Source: Avena insularis
Taxonomy: Eukaryota > Streptophyta > Magnoliopsida > Poales > Poaceae
DNA: 64,000 nt
Direction: 5' to 3'
NCBI GenBank assembly: GCA_023614405.1
Contig: CM042694.1
Span: 477,745,392-477,809,391 of the forward strand
Each line of letters begins with the position of its first letter. The first letter of the stretch is position 1. Positions 12,441 through 23,727 of this stretch are shown piece by piece. The notes under the pieces are model-generated. The model saw only the letters and a list, made by a program, of their open reading frames with translations, was not told where the DNA came from and made no database searches. Position numbers and translations under genes: made by a program.

Positions 12441-13062
12441 AGAAGTTTATATTTGTGCCTTTATAAGTAGTAGAGATGATTTTGTTCTCTATGGGTGTAA
12501 CTTTTTGTTCTTCTTGTAGTCGTGATTTTTCCTCTGTATCCAATGTTTTGTTCTCCAAGAAGTAGATTCTGTTCTATGGTCTACACTGGTAAATTTGTGT
12601 TTCACCTGTACTCGTAATTGGTTCCATGCTAGGTAAAGTTGTGTTCCATTTTGTCCAAGTTTTTGTTCTTAAGGTACTAAATTTTGTTCCATGGTTCTTT
12701 GTCACTAATTTATTTGTTCCATATGTACTCCTAATTCTCCATCTTATCTAAATTTGTGTTTTTTCTAATTTTGTTCCATCCAATAATTTTTTTCTAGTTC
12801 ATATGTTCCGAAAACACTAGTTTTGTTCCGGTTTTAATCATTATTGTTCCTCGGGTCCTAAGAAATTCTTCTCCCAAATATAATTGTGGTTCTATTCCTT
12901 TTGGTCTACTTATTTGTTCCTCTTTGTAGACGAGGTTTGTTACTCGGGCATTAATAGATTGTTCCGTGATCCTTTTCGATTTCAAAATTTATTTCACTTA
13001 GCCTAGTTCAAGTTTGCATTCATAATTGGTTCTCCGGTTTCTAATGTTTGTTCCCAATATTC
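12441..13062. repeat. T-rich GTTCC(A) degenerate repeat, copy 2, left part
   Basis: Begins near TTATAAGTAGTAGAGATG (about 12462) and runs as T-rich sequence with GTTCC or GTTCT every few tens of bases. It is interrupted at 13063 by a MITE and then a solo LTR, and continues at 14698. Confidence 0.55.
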
Positions 13063-13064
13063 TA

Positions 13065-13188
13065 CTCCCTCCATCCAGAAATAACTAACTTCAATTTTTC
13101 TAGATTTGAATGTATCTATACACTAAAATGCGTCTAGATATGTTCGGATCTAGACAAACCCAAGTCAGTTATTTCTAGACAGAAGGAG
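13065..13188. mobile_element. Stowaway-type MITE, 124 bp
   Basis: Inverted ends CTCCCTCCATCCAGAAATAACT and AGTTATTTCTAGACAGAAGGAG (mirror, a few mismatches) flanked by TA at 13063-13064 and 13189-13190. It is a different subfamily from the MITE at 9302. Confidence 0.9.
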
Positions 13189-13623
13189 TACTGATGGTTG
13201 TGAAATACCACCTCTTTTAGCCATATAAAATGTGCCATTTATCTCTCGTATCATGTCTCTTCGAGCTATAGCTATGCCTTATATGCATGACTTCTAGTTC
13301 TCATTTACTTTCATATGAGCTTTCCACATTTAGTATTTTAGGTAGAATTTTATCACTTTCCTTGTCTATGACATGTGTGTAGGTGTTGGTGAAGATTATG
13401 GATAAAAGAAAACAAAGAGAGCATAGTATGGAGAAGCTGCAGGGACCATAATTAGCCATTAGAGAGGTTGGAAAAGTGAATTTTCCAACTTCTCAAAATA
13501 AATATCCAAGACCATGGGTTGTAGACCTTAACGATACGAACTCAACGAGCCCAAGAACACCCAAAACGGAGTTCATATAAAGAAATGGCGACCAAAATAC
13601 TAAATGATCTACAAGTTCAACGA

Positions 13624-13679
13624 CCAACTATACGGCCGGAACTAAAAGTTCCCGCCATATAGTTTGGCCGTATAGTTGG
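13624..13679. repeat. nested palindrome in the solo LTR
   Basis: CCAACTATACGGCC (13624-13637) is the exact reverse complement of GGCCGTATAGTTGG (13666-13679). Inside it GGAAC and GTTCC form a smaller stem around TAAAA. It is related to the palindromes at 33558-33695, 40851-40990, 31411-31438 and 51092-51129. Confidence 0.8.
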
Positions 13680-13779
13680 TAAAAAGGTCACTAACGACGG
13701 GATTTCTCCCCAGAGAAGCTCCAGAATCTTCCCTAAGTCATATGACGGTATTGGGGGAACCCTAGGGCACCCCAAGGCC

Positions 13780-13788
13780 TATATAAAG
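13780..13788 (+). promoter_or_regulatory. LTR TATA box
   Basis: TATATAAAG upstream of a CT-rich leader-like stretch in the solo LTR. It would drive plus-strand transcription if active. Confidence 0.55.
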
Positions 13789-14697
13789 GAGGGAGGACCC
13801 AAGAGAGAGACGCCACATGATAGCCCTTAAGGGGCGGAGCCCTGCCACCGCCACTCACCCGATCTCCACGGCAGCGGAGCTCTACCTCAATCACACCTCC
13901 GAGATCTAGATCTCCCTCAATACCATCACCATCAAAGCATCTGAGCAAGAAGAAGAGGAGGAGAAGGAAGAAATCACCACCACCACGCATCGATCTCCAA
14001 CTCCATCATTATCTCCATCTCCCTCTCTCTCTTGTGTTTAGTAATTGTAAGATTGAACACGGTTGTAACATCATTATATATATATGTTTTGCTATTCATC
14101 CATGTGTGATTGATTGATTGATTCAATTCTAGGTTGAGGTATGATCTAGTGCGCTAAGTTAGAATTTATTGTGATCTAAGATGAGTTTATGTGATCCTTT
14201 GGTCCGAAATTGCCTTTTCCCTTGAGGTGGTGCGCGAGAATCACGCATAGTACACAGAGTGACAACCCGGTAATTAAATGGGGAATGTTTATTTGTTTGA
14301 GGAATCTCTTATAGATCACACATATATTTGCCCATCTAGTACTAGTGAGACCGAAGCCTAGAAGCCCTCTCTCATTCCATTTAATCCTACAACTACAATC
14401 TCTTTAATTCAGTTCATATTCCTGTTTACTTTCCGTCTTAGTTTATTTTGTTCTTGTAAAAAGTTCTTTGCTATTAGATATTTTAAACCTCTCTCAGTTA
14501 TCTCTGTTCTAGTAACTTATAGAATAGGCTATTTCTAAACCACGGTCTAGGTGCGAAACGTGGCCGCATTGTAAAGTGGCTGCGGGGTCGTGTTGTTTCT
14601 GTTCGTCGATCTCCCATCGGGAGAAACTATTAAATATTTTCTGCTACAAGTACTGCAATAACCCTGTTGTTGGTGCAGGAATCCAGTCATCAAGTAC

Positions 14698-15175
14698 TAT
14701 TTTGTTCCACATTTAGATTTGATTTTGTTTGTTCACACTATAATTTTTGACCAACTGTAGTGTGATATTTGTTTCATGTAGTTTAAATTTGTGTTCGCGT
14801 AGAGGATAATTTTTCCAAATGCTATATTCTTTGTTCCATGTGTGGACAAGATTTGTTCCTCGGTCACTATATTTTTATCTTGTGCATACATGAGATTTGT
14901 TCCACAAACACTACATATTTTTTGGGTTATGATTTGTTCCACTTGCGCTAAAATGTTGTTATAGTTTAGAAAAAAGTGTGTACCACTATAAGTGGTCTTT
15001 GTTTTATTTATTTCATGTGTCCATAATTTCTGTGTCATATAGTCTTAAAGTTGTTCCCTTCATAGTCCTGATTTGTTCCATTAGTTCTAAAATTTTGTTC
15101 AAATTAGTGTCTTGTTTGTTCCTGGTAAAATTCTAATCAAATTAGACCATGGAACACATCCCTATTATAGTACAC
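14698..15175. repeat. T-rich GTTCC(A) degenerate repeat, copy 2, right part
   Basis: Continues the repeat left off at 13062; removing the solo LTR and one AGTAC joins the two parts smoothly. GTTCC(A) recurs about a dozen times. It ends near 15173-15205 with ACTAGTTGAGTGCATGTGCG, similar to the right end of copy 1, so this is probably the end of a mobile unit. Confidence 0.55.
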
Positions 15176-16051
15176 TAGTTGAGTGCATGTGCGTTGCTAC
15201 GGTCGAAAGTGTCTGTCCTTACCAGGTTTACTTCATTACTATCTCGTGACCATCTTTTTTCACCCACACATTGCAAGAAGACAAAGCTAGTTTTCTTTCT
15301 CCTTCCATCCATCTGAAGGTAGGTTTTGACTCTTTGCATCTATATGACTATAGCGAGTTGCTTCTCCAATTTTCGTTCACTTACCATGCGTAGGAGACAA
15401 TGTATAGTTAGCACTTAACCGCTCTATGACGAACCATCATATATATTCTGAATGTATGGAACAACAACACTATGCCTTTGACATTAACTTCCAAGATAGG
15501 ACTTTAGCATTACTTCATTTAAGATTTCATATATAGGTTTGGATAGAACTACAAAACTGCGAGCATCTCCAACTAGCTCCTAGAAAGCCCCTTAGGGTCC
15601 TTTTTTCGTTGGCGACATAAATTGGGAAAAAATGGCCAAACCGTGCCCCATACCCCCCACGAAACCGGAAATACCGCTTGCTAATCCATCCCAACCCAAG
15701 TGCGTTGGGGTCTCACGGGGGCACATGCAGAAACAACACCGAATAGTCGCGCTCCATGCATCTTCTTCCACACGAGTCCTCACCTCTCAGTGCCTCCTCC
15801 TCTCATGGCCAAATAGTGCCTCCTCCGCTTAGCACTCCCAAGTGTCCCACAACCTCCATCTTCAATGCACTAGGGTTCTTCAATCGGCGAGCTCCTCCCA
15901 TTCAAAGAAATTTGCAACCTAGGAGAGCAGAGCCACCTTGCCGGAGGCGTTCTTGCACGTGGCCAGCAGAGGCATCCATCCCATGTGTGAGTGCGGGTTC
16001 CCTAGCACGGGGATGGCCGGCCAACCATGGGACGATCCCCTTGTCCACAGG
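15176..16051. other. unassigned sequence with a TIR-like motif
   Basis: No gene recognised. GAGCATCTCCAACTAG near 15562 resembles a motif common at the ends of small grass DNA transposons, but no mirrored partner was found nearby. Overlapping short open frames on both strands at 15592-16076 look like chance in GC-rich sequence. Confidence 0.4.
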
Positions 16052-17609
16052 TGATATGTTGGAAACGTATCTATAATTTTTGATGTTCCATGCTTGTTTT
16101 ATATCTACTTTTTAATGCTTTGTCCACACTTTGGAGTATTTTTACACATTTTCTAGAACTAACCTATTAACAAGATACCACAGCGCCAGTTGCCTGTTTT
16201 CTGCTGATTTTGGTTTCAGAAAAGCTAGTAAGGAAATATTCTCGGAATTGGACCGGACAAAATCCAAAGTCAATATTTTACCTGAAGCAACACGGAGTCC
16301 GGAGGGGAGACGAAGAGGGGAACCAGGGCAGCCACACCCTAGGGTGGCACGACCAGCCCTTGGCGCGCCGCCACCTAGTGTGAGCCCCCTGGTGGTCCAC
16401 CGACCTTGCCCCCTTCGCCTATAAAAGTCTCCCGGGACGAAAACCCTAAGTACCCGATCAAAATTCCACGAAAGAATCTGTAGCTGCCGCCATCTCAATC
16501 CCTAGATCGAGAGGGATCTAAAGCTCTTCCCGGCACCCTGCTGGGAGGGGGGAGAATTCACCCTGGAGGCCTTCTTCATCACCATGCAAGCCTTCGGTGT
16601 GATGCGTGAGTAGTTCATCCCTGGACTATGGGTCCATGTAGTAGCTAGATGGTTGGTTCTTCTCCTTTGTGCTACCATGTTTAGATCTTGTGAGCTCCAT
16701 TCATGATCAAGATCATCTATTTGTAATCCTACATGTTGTGTTTGCGAGGATCTGATGGATATTGAGTTATTTCAGATTGATTATTGATTCTATCATGTCT
16801 ATGTTATTTGTGATCTTGTATGCTTCCCGTTGTTAGTAGCTATCTTGGCTGAGTAGATGCTAGCAACTCTAAGAGGGAGTATTTATGCTCGATAGTGGGT
16901 TCATGCCTCTAGGAATCTGGGAACTGACATAAATCTCTAAGGTACTAGATGTGCTGTTGTTACTAGGGAGAAAACAAAAATTCTTTGTTCATGGAGCAAT
17001 CGTATTGTTTACTTTACATACAATGCTTAATGCAATTATCTGTTGCTTGCAACTTAATACTCGAGGGGGTTCGGATGATAACCTGAAGGTGGATTATTAG
17101 TCATAGATGCAGTTGGATTACGGTCTATGTATAATGTTGTAATGCCCAATCAAATCTCGTAGGAGTTAAGATTATTAGTATATGCATGTATGCTTTCTTG
17201 GTGTCTGTCAATTGCCCCACTGTAATTTGTTCACCCAACATGTCATCTATCTTAAGGAGAATCACCTCTAGTGAACTATGGACTCCGGTCCATTCTTTTA
17301 CCATCAATCTACAATCTATTTACTATTTACTGTTTACTTTCTGTAAGCAATTACTATCTTCCACACAATACGTTTAATCCTTTGTTTTCAGCAAAACCGG
17401 TGAGATTGACAACCTTACTGTAAGTTGGGGCAAAGTTCTGTGGTTGTGTTGTGCAGGATTCCAAGTTGGAAACAACACCTTGGAGGTGTTTCCTTGCTCC
17501 TACTGGTTCGATAACCTTGGTTTCATATGTGAGGGAAAACTTGCTGCTGTCCTCATCATACCTTCCTCTTGGGGTTCCCCAATGAGCTCGATACATTTTT
17601 GAGCCATCA
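16052..17609 (+). mobile_element. 5' LTR of Athila-type element A, 1558 bp
   Basis: Seen: starts TGATATGTTGG, ends GAGCCATCA, and is followed after 11 bases by a primer-binding site. TATA box at 16420. Three further copies of this LTR lie in the window, all inverted: 22176-23727, 33744-35367 and 39213-40831. The start resembles Triticeae Athila LTRs (Sabrina/WHAM type) as I remember them; this name is inference. Left flank is ACAGG; no partner LTR in plus orientation exists in the window. Confidence 0.9.
16420..16427 (+). promoter_or_regulatory. LTR TATA box
   Basis: TATAAAAG after a GC-rich stretch in LTR A. The probable transcript leader, with a CCCTAAGTACCC context, follows. Confidence 0.55.
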
Positions 17610-17620
17610 AGCACTTTTTC

Positions 17621-17642
17621 CGGCGCCGTTGCCGGGGAGTCA
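17621..17642 (+). other. primer-binding site of element A
   Basis: GGCGCCGTTGCCGGGGAGTC, the form typical of Athila elements (commonly assigned to Asp-tRNA). The first base of the usual TGG is C here. The other copies have it at 39181-39203 and, for the larger element, 49955-49973 (reverse strand). Confidence 0.8.
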
Positions 17643-17797
17643 AGGACATCTTCACAAGGGGAGTCCCTCATAACCAATCTCTTTACTTTGTTTTTTTGTT
17701 TTGCTTAGTTTATTTCTGCTTTGTTTGCTTGTTTCTTTTATCAGAAACACAAAAAATTAGTTCTACTATTTTGCTTCTTTATTAAAAACACAAAAAA

Positions 17798-19816
17798 ATG
17801 AATACTCTTGAAAACACTAAGTTGTGTGATTTCACTAGCACCAACAACAATGATTTCATGTGCACACCTATTGCTCCACCTGTTCCTGAAGCTACTTTCT
17901 TTGAAATTAAACCTGCTTTGCTCAATCTTGTAATGAAAGAACAATTTTCTGGTGTTGGTACTGAAGATGTTGCTGCTCATCTTAATAACTTTGTTGAACT
18001 TTGTGAGATGCAAAAACATAGGGATATAGATGGAGATATTATGAAGCTTAAATTGTTTGCTTTCTCTTTGAGAGGAAAAGCTAAATAATGGTTGCTATCC
18101 CTAACTAGAAATAGTATTGATTCTTGGACTAAATGCAAAGATGTTTTCATTGGAAAATACTATCCTCCTCCTAAGATTATATCAATGAGAAGTGAAATAA
18201 TGAAGTTTAAACAATCTTATAATGAACATGTTGCTCAAGCTTGGGAACGAATGAAATCTTTAGTAAAGAATTGCCCCACTCATGGACTGACTGCTTGGAT
18301 GATTATCCAAAAAAATTATGCAGGACTGAATTATTCTTCAAGAAATCTATTGGATTCTGCTGCTAGAGGCACCTTTATGACCATTACTTTGGGTTTTGCA
18401 ACAAAGCTCCTTGATAATATGATGGTTAACTATTCTGAATGGCACACTAAGAGAGCTCCACAAGGTAAGAAGGTAAATTCTGTTGAAAAAACCTCCTCCT
18501 TAAGTGATAAAATTGGTGTTATTATGTCTATGCTTGTTAATGGAAAGGCTCATATTGATCCAAATCATGTTCCTTTAGCCTCTTTGGTTGCTCAAGAAGA
18601 GCAAGTTGATGTGAACTTTATTAGAATAACAGTTTTAGCAACAATGCCTACAAGAATAATTTTGGTAATAACAATTATAGGCCATATCCTCCCAATAATG
18701 GTAATGCTTATGGAAATTCCTACAACAATAATAGAAGTGCGCCCTCTGAACTTGAAGTCATGCTTAAAGATTTCATTAGTAAACAAACTGCCTTCAATAA
18801 AACTATTGAGGAAAAACTCTCTAATGCTGAAAGAAATATATCATCATTGTCTGAAGAACAATCTTCTTTGAATAAAATGGCTGCTAAACCTGAAACTATT
18901 GAAAATCCCTTTGCTGCTACTAATGCCATACAAGTTAGAATTGATGAAATGTTAGACTATTAGCTGAGTTGCATGCTAAGTGGGAAAGAGAAGATGAAAT
19001 TGCTAGAAATATTAGTATTTCTACTATCACCACCACTAATGTTGATGCTAGCAAACCACATGAAGTCTCCATTACTTTTGCAACAGTGCCTAAAACCAAT
19101 GGAACCTTTCTAATAAAAATGCTGAAATTCTTCGAAATATGGGAAACAATAGATCTACTACTTTAGATGGTAATTATGATTTTGATCTTGATGGTTGCAA
19201 TATCTCTGAAGTAATCATGTTCCTACAAAAGCTTGCTAAAAGTCCTAATGCTAGTGCTATGAATATGGCCTTTACAAAACACATTACTGACGCTCTCATA
19301 AAAATTAAAAAAGAAAAGATGAAACATAAAGCTTCTATTCCTATGAAATTAGAAGATGGTTGGGAACCCAACATTAATATGAAAGTGAATGATTTTGATC
19401 TCAAAGCTCTATGTGATCTTGATAGTAGTGTTTCTATTATGCCTAGAAGGATTTATGAAATGCTTGATTTGCCACCATTAGAAGATTGTTATTTAAATGT
19501 CCAACTAGATGATAATGCTAAAAAGAAACTCATGGGGAGTATTAATGATGTTCTTATTATGGTTAACAATGCCTATGTCCCTGTTGATTTTTATATTTTG
19601 GATGTTGAATGCAATTCTTCTTGTCCTATTATTGTGGGAAGACCTTTTCTTAGAACTGTTGGTGCCATTATTGATATGAAAGAAGGCACCATTAAATATC
19701 AATTCCCACTCAAGAAAGGTATAGAACACTTCCCTAAGAAGAGAGAGAAGATTCCTTTTGCCTATCCTATTAAAACAAAATTTGCTCTTAATGCTTCTTC
19801 ATTTGAGAATACTTGA
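17798..19816 (+). pseudogene. Athila-type gag-protease, broken
   Basis: Seen: ATG at 17798 starts an acidic N-terminal part, then the gag core (F-S-G, AHLNNF, LFAFSLRGKAK), TAA at 18086-18088, and gag continues in the same frame (WERMKSL, LLDSAARGTF). Frameshifts follow near 18630, 18957 and 19135. An Asn-rich linker and a coiled-coil-like segment (18760-18950) precede a retroviral-type protease domain (19390-19700: LCDLDSSVSIMP, then CPIIVGRPFLRTVGA). The catalytic D-L/S-G-A box reads D-L-D-S, so the Gly is lost. The frame ends with NASSFENT and TGA, and no reverse transcriptase or integrase follows. The complete related copy at 33744-40831 stops at the same C-terminus, so lacking pol is a family trait, not local damage. 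Known: gag forms the particle and protease cuts polyproteins. Confidence 0.85.
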
Positions 19817-22175
19817 TTCTTGCTTCTTATGCCTAGCTCAAAGGCGTTAAAGAAAAGCACTTATTGGGAGATAACCCAAATTTCTTTAGGAATCTTTTGT
19901 TGAGTATTGGAAGTTGTTGCTTCAGTAATAACCTCTCCTTATCATTTTTGTGTAGTTTTTTGTGCCAAGAGTAACCTCTAATGAGAGAGAAATAATGCTT
20001 GGGAAAGTTGCTGTCTCGAAACAGATTTTTGTGCTTCGCTGTAAAAATTCGTGAAAAATATCTGTATGTCGGTTTGAGATGTAATTGTTTGTGCTTCTTC
20101 CCCAGGTTGTTATCTAACTTCCGTTAGTTTAACACTTTTCGATTTGAGCAACAGAAGGTCTTCGAAAAAATTGGTTTTTACATGCTGGTCTGTTTTGACA
20201 GATTTCTGCCATTATTTGCATTTGCCTCTTAATCTCTTTCTCTTTGAGTTCTCTTTGATCACTTGAACTTTTTAAAGGAAGTGCTACAGTAGCTTGTGTT
20301 TTAATGGAAGTTTTACTTGTGTTGAAACTGAACCAAAAGACTTATTATCTTGAGTACACTAATGTTGTTAATGAAGATTGTGTGAAGTTTTGTATGAAGG
20401 AAATTTTTAAGTGTAGACAAGAACAATGTGATAAGATGAAGATGGACAAAAGCTCAATATTGGGGATGCCACCCGTGTCACCCCAAGAAATATTCAAGAA
20501 GTACAAGCGTCAAAGTTTGGGGATGCCTAAGGCATCCCCTTCTTCATCAATACAAATCTCAGGTTTCTTTCAAACACTTCATTTTTATTGTTTCAAGCAC
20601 AATTGTGTTGATTCTTGGAGCGTCTTTGTTTTCTTATTTTAGTTTTATTTTGTTTAGTTTGATTGAATAAATTGGTTGGACCCCCGCATTCATACATAGT
20701 TTCAAATAGGATGATTTGGATGGGAAAAGAGTAGGAAAGTTCATGCTTATAAGTGGTATAAAAGGAGCTTGTTTTTGACTGTGACTTAGACTTTATCATG
20801 TCATGCTTGATATTGTTTTGACTTTATGCTTAGTGATTATTGCTGTAGCATGACTTGTTACAAACAATTGAGAGTGCTTAATGTGCCTTGAAAGAATCAT
20901 GCATTGTTTTAACATATTAAAGCATAATATTGTGGTATTCTCCTTTGATGCTTTATTTGGGTTGACTTGGCGCATGCTCACACCATGTTAAGACTATACC
21001 AAGTCACCATAACCTCTATGATCATTTAGTTTTCGTCTTGTAATATCACTTTATGCTTTAATTAATAATGTTTTGTCGCTTTGCATGATTATGGCCATTA
21101 TTGCTCTCTTAGTTGTTAGCTCCTAGTCTTTTGCTAGCCTCCATACCAAGTATGAGTTCCACTCATGCATTTGCTATTCCAAGTATATTCATGTTTTAAT
21201 CTAGCTTCCGAATTAAACTTGTTATGTGAAAATTAGTGATTAAATCTCTCAGAAACTTGATGGCACACTTTACTCTTCCTTGCATTTAATAAACTTGAAC
21301 CATTGTGCCCATCTATGTTGCGTATATGCTTGCACTTTGTAAGTTGTGAATTAGGAGAACCATGTTACCATGGGGAATGCTTTCAACATTGCACATTGTT
21401 TAGTTGATATCATGTTCTTTTGCTTATGGATCCCGACGGTGTGAAATAAAAGGGGAGCTTGTAAGCTCATAGAGTTTGTATATGTGTTAGAGAAACACCT
21501 GGGCGGCTAGCCTAAGCCATGCCTAATAATGGTGAAAACTTGCAGCATAACCATAGTGAGCAATCTGTGAAGCATCCTCAATAAAAACCTATGCAAATAG
21601 CAAATAAAAAGATCGCTGAGATGCTCATTGTCTGCTTGCCTTGTCATTTTGATACGGGAAAGCTCCTGTATCATGGGGCAAGGGGTACCCCGTTGGCGGT
21701 TTTCTATGATACACATGTACTTACAATGACAAGAACTTACTTGTGACTAAAGTTGAGTAGCATGAGGTTCGGTACTCGTAAGCAAGGGGCATGATATTTT
21801 CAACTTATAACTTGTCAAGCATATCCTCATATTTGTTCACTTTAACCTTAACCACCTAAAGATGCTTATGATAGGGGCAATAAGAGCTGAAAGCTAATAA
21901 GTACCATAATTTTTGGAAGCTCTTTATGAGACTTGAATCCCTGCTTCCTTCTATGAAGGGTCTTTCTTTTACTTTTATGTTGAGTCTCCATCTTCTATCT
22001 TTATGCACCTATTGAGAGAGCATAGTGGCCATTCTTAGTTTAATGTGCATTGTCCCAAGACTTGTTGATTGATTCATAACCTTGATATTGCTTGTTCTAA
22101 AACTATTTGTATCTAGTCACCCTGATGAACTTTGAAGGTGTCCTATGCATCTATGTTTTGCTACACTATGAGGGA
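19817..22175 (+). other. 3' non-coding interior of element A, cut at 22175
   Basis: Follows the protease stop and has no convincing gene. It has the hairpin at 20519-20539. Its stretch from about 20089 to 22175 is the inverted copy of 24019-26219. It ends at AGGGA, exactly where the inverted LTR B begins, so element B inserted here. Confidence 0.85.
20519..20539 (+). repeat. conserved hairpin in the gag-protease-only Athila family
   Basis: GGGGATGCC, loop TAA, GGCATCCCC: a perfect nine-base stem. The same stem with loop TTG on the plus strand is at 37430-37450, and with one stem mismatch at 25765-25785. Surrounding bases are also conserved (AAGCGTCAAAG upstream). Confidence 0.75.
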
Positions 22176-23727
22176 TGATGGCCCAAAATATATCGAGCTT
22201 GTTGGGGAACCCCAAGAGGAAGGTATGATGAGCACAGCAGCAAGTTTTCCCTCAGTTATGAAACCAAGGTTATTGAACCAGTAGGAGCAAGGAAACACCT
22301 CCAAGGTGTTGTTGCTAACTTGGAATCCTGCACAACACAACCACAAAACATTGCCCCCAATTTACAGTGAGGTTGTCAATCTCACCGGTTTTGCTAAAAC
22401 AAAGGATTAAATGTATTGTGTGGAAGAAAGTAAAAGCTTGCAGAAAGTAAACAGAAATCAGTAAACAGTTGTAGATTGATGATAAAAGAAAGGACCGGGG
22501 TCCATAGTTCACTAGTGATGGTTCTCCTTAAGATAGATGACATGTTGGGTGAACAAATTACAGTGGGGAAATTGACAAACATCGAGAAAGCATACAAGCA
22601 TATACTAATCATCTTGACTCCTTTGAGATTTGATTGGGCATTACAACATTATACATAGACCGTAATCCAACTGCATCTATGACTAATAATCCACCTTCAG
22701 GTTATCATCCGAACACCCTCCAGTATTAAGTTGCAAGCAACAGATAATTGCATTACGCATTGCGTGTAAAGTAAACAATATGATTGTTCTATGAACAAAG
22801 GATTGCTGTTTTCTCCCTAGTATCAACATCACATCTAGTACCTTAGAGATTTCTGTCACTTCCCCAGATTACTAGAGGCATGAACCCACTATCGAGCATA
22901 AATACTAACTCTTGGAGTTGCTAGCATCTACTTGGCCAAGATAGATACTAACAACGGAAAGCATGCAAGATCACAAATAACAAAGACATGATAGAATCAA
23001 TAATTAATCTGAAATAGCATCTCAATATCCATCGGATCCCTGCAAACACAACATGTAGAATTACAAATAGATGATCTTGATCATGAACGGAGCTCACAAG
23101 ATCTAAACATGGTAGCACAAAGGAGAAGAACCAACCATCTAGCTACTACATGGACCCGTAGTCCAAGGATACTCACGCATCACACCGAAGGCTTGCATGG
23201 TGATGAAGAAGGCCTCCAGGGTGAATTCTCCCCTCCGGCAGGGTGCTGGGAAGAGCTTCAGATCCCTCCCGATCTGGGGATGGAGATGACGGTGGCTACA
23301 GACTCTTTCCTGGAATTTTGATCGGGTACTTAGAGTTTTTGTATCGGAGGGATCTTATAGGAGAAAGGGGAGGTCAAGGGGGTGCCCTAGGCAGCCACAC
23401 CACCCCCTGGCACAGGCCAGGCCTGGCCGCGCGGCCAGGTGGTGAGGCGGCCCTCTGGCCCCTCTCCGTCTCGTACTCTTGCTATGTGTCCCCCTCGGTG
23501 AAAAACTGACTTTGGCTTTTGTCCCGTCCAATTCCGAGAATATTCATTTTCTGACATTCCTGGAACCCAAAACAGTAGAAAACTGGCAACTGGCACTGTG
23601 GCATCTTGTTAATAGGTTAGTCCAAGAAAGTGTATAAAAAGTACTCCAAAGTGTGGGCAAAACATAATAAAGTAGATAAAACCAAGCATGGAACATAAAA
23701 AATTATAGATACGTTTGCAACATATCA
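22176..23727 (-). mobile_element. LTR of Athila-type element B (3' LTR, inverted), 1552 bp
   Basis: Plus-strand text starts TGATGGCCCAAAA and ends GCAACATATCA, the reverse of LTR A. It is followed on the right by ACATCCCCAAG, the mirrored polypurine tract, which makes this the 3' LTR of a minus-strand element. It lies inside element A; the left target sequence is AGGGA (22171-22175). Confidence 0.88.

Larger units (their letters stand above)
13192..14692 (+). mobile_element. solo LTR, 1501 bp, Athila-type, with AGTAC target duplication
   Basis: Seen: starts TGATGGTTGTG and ends CCAGTCATCA, with AGTAC at 13187-13191 and again at 14693-14697. There is no coding interior. A TATATAAAG box lies at 13780. 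It contains the palindrome at 13624-13679 also found in the LTR of the large Athila element here, so it belongs to a related family. Known: solo LTRs form by recombination between the two LTRs of one element. Plus orientation follows from the TATA box and the palindrome context. It landed one base beyond the TA of the neighbouring MITE. Confidence 0.88.

Noticed and set aside
15592..16076. Several short overlapping frames on both strands
   Set aside because: No shared codon sense, no domain, no start context; treated as chance.
16052..23727. LTR A and LTR B as the two ends of one element
   Set aside because: They are in opposite orientation; B is followed by its own mirrored polypurine tract and interior, so it belongs to a second element.
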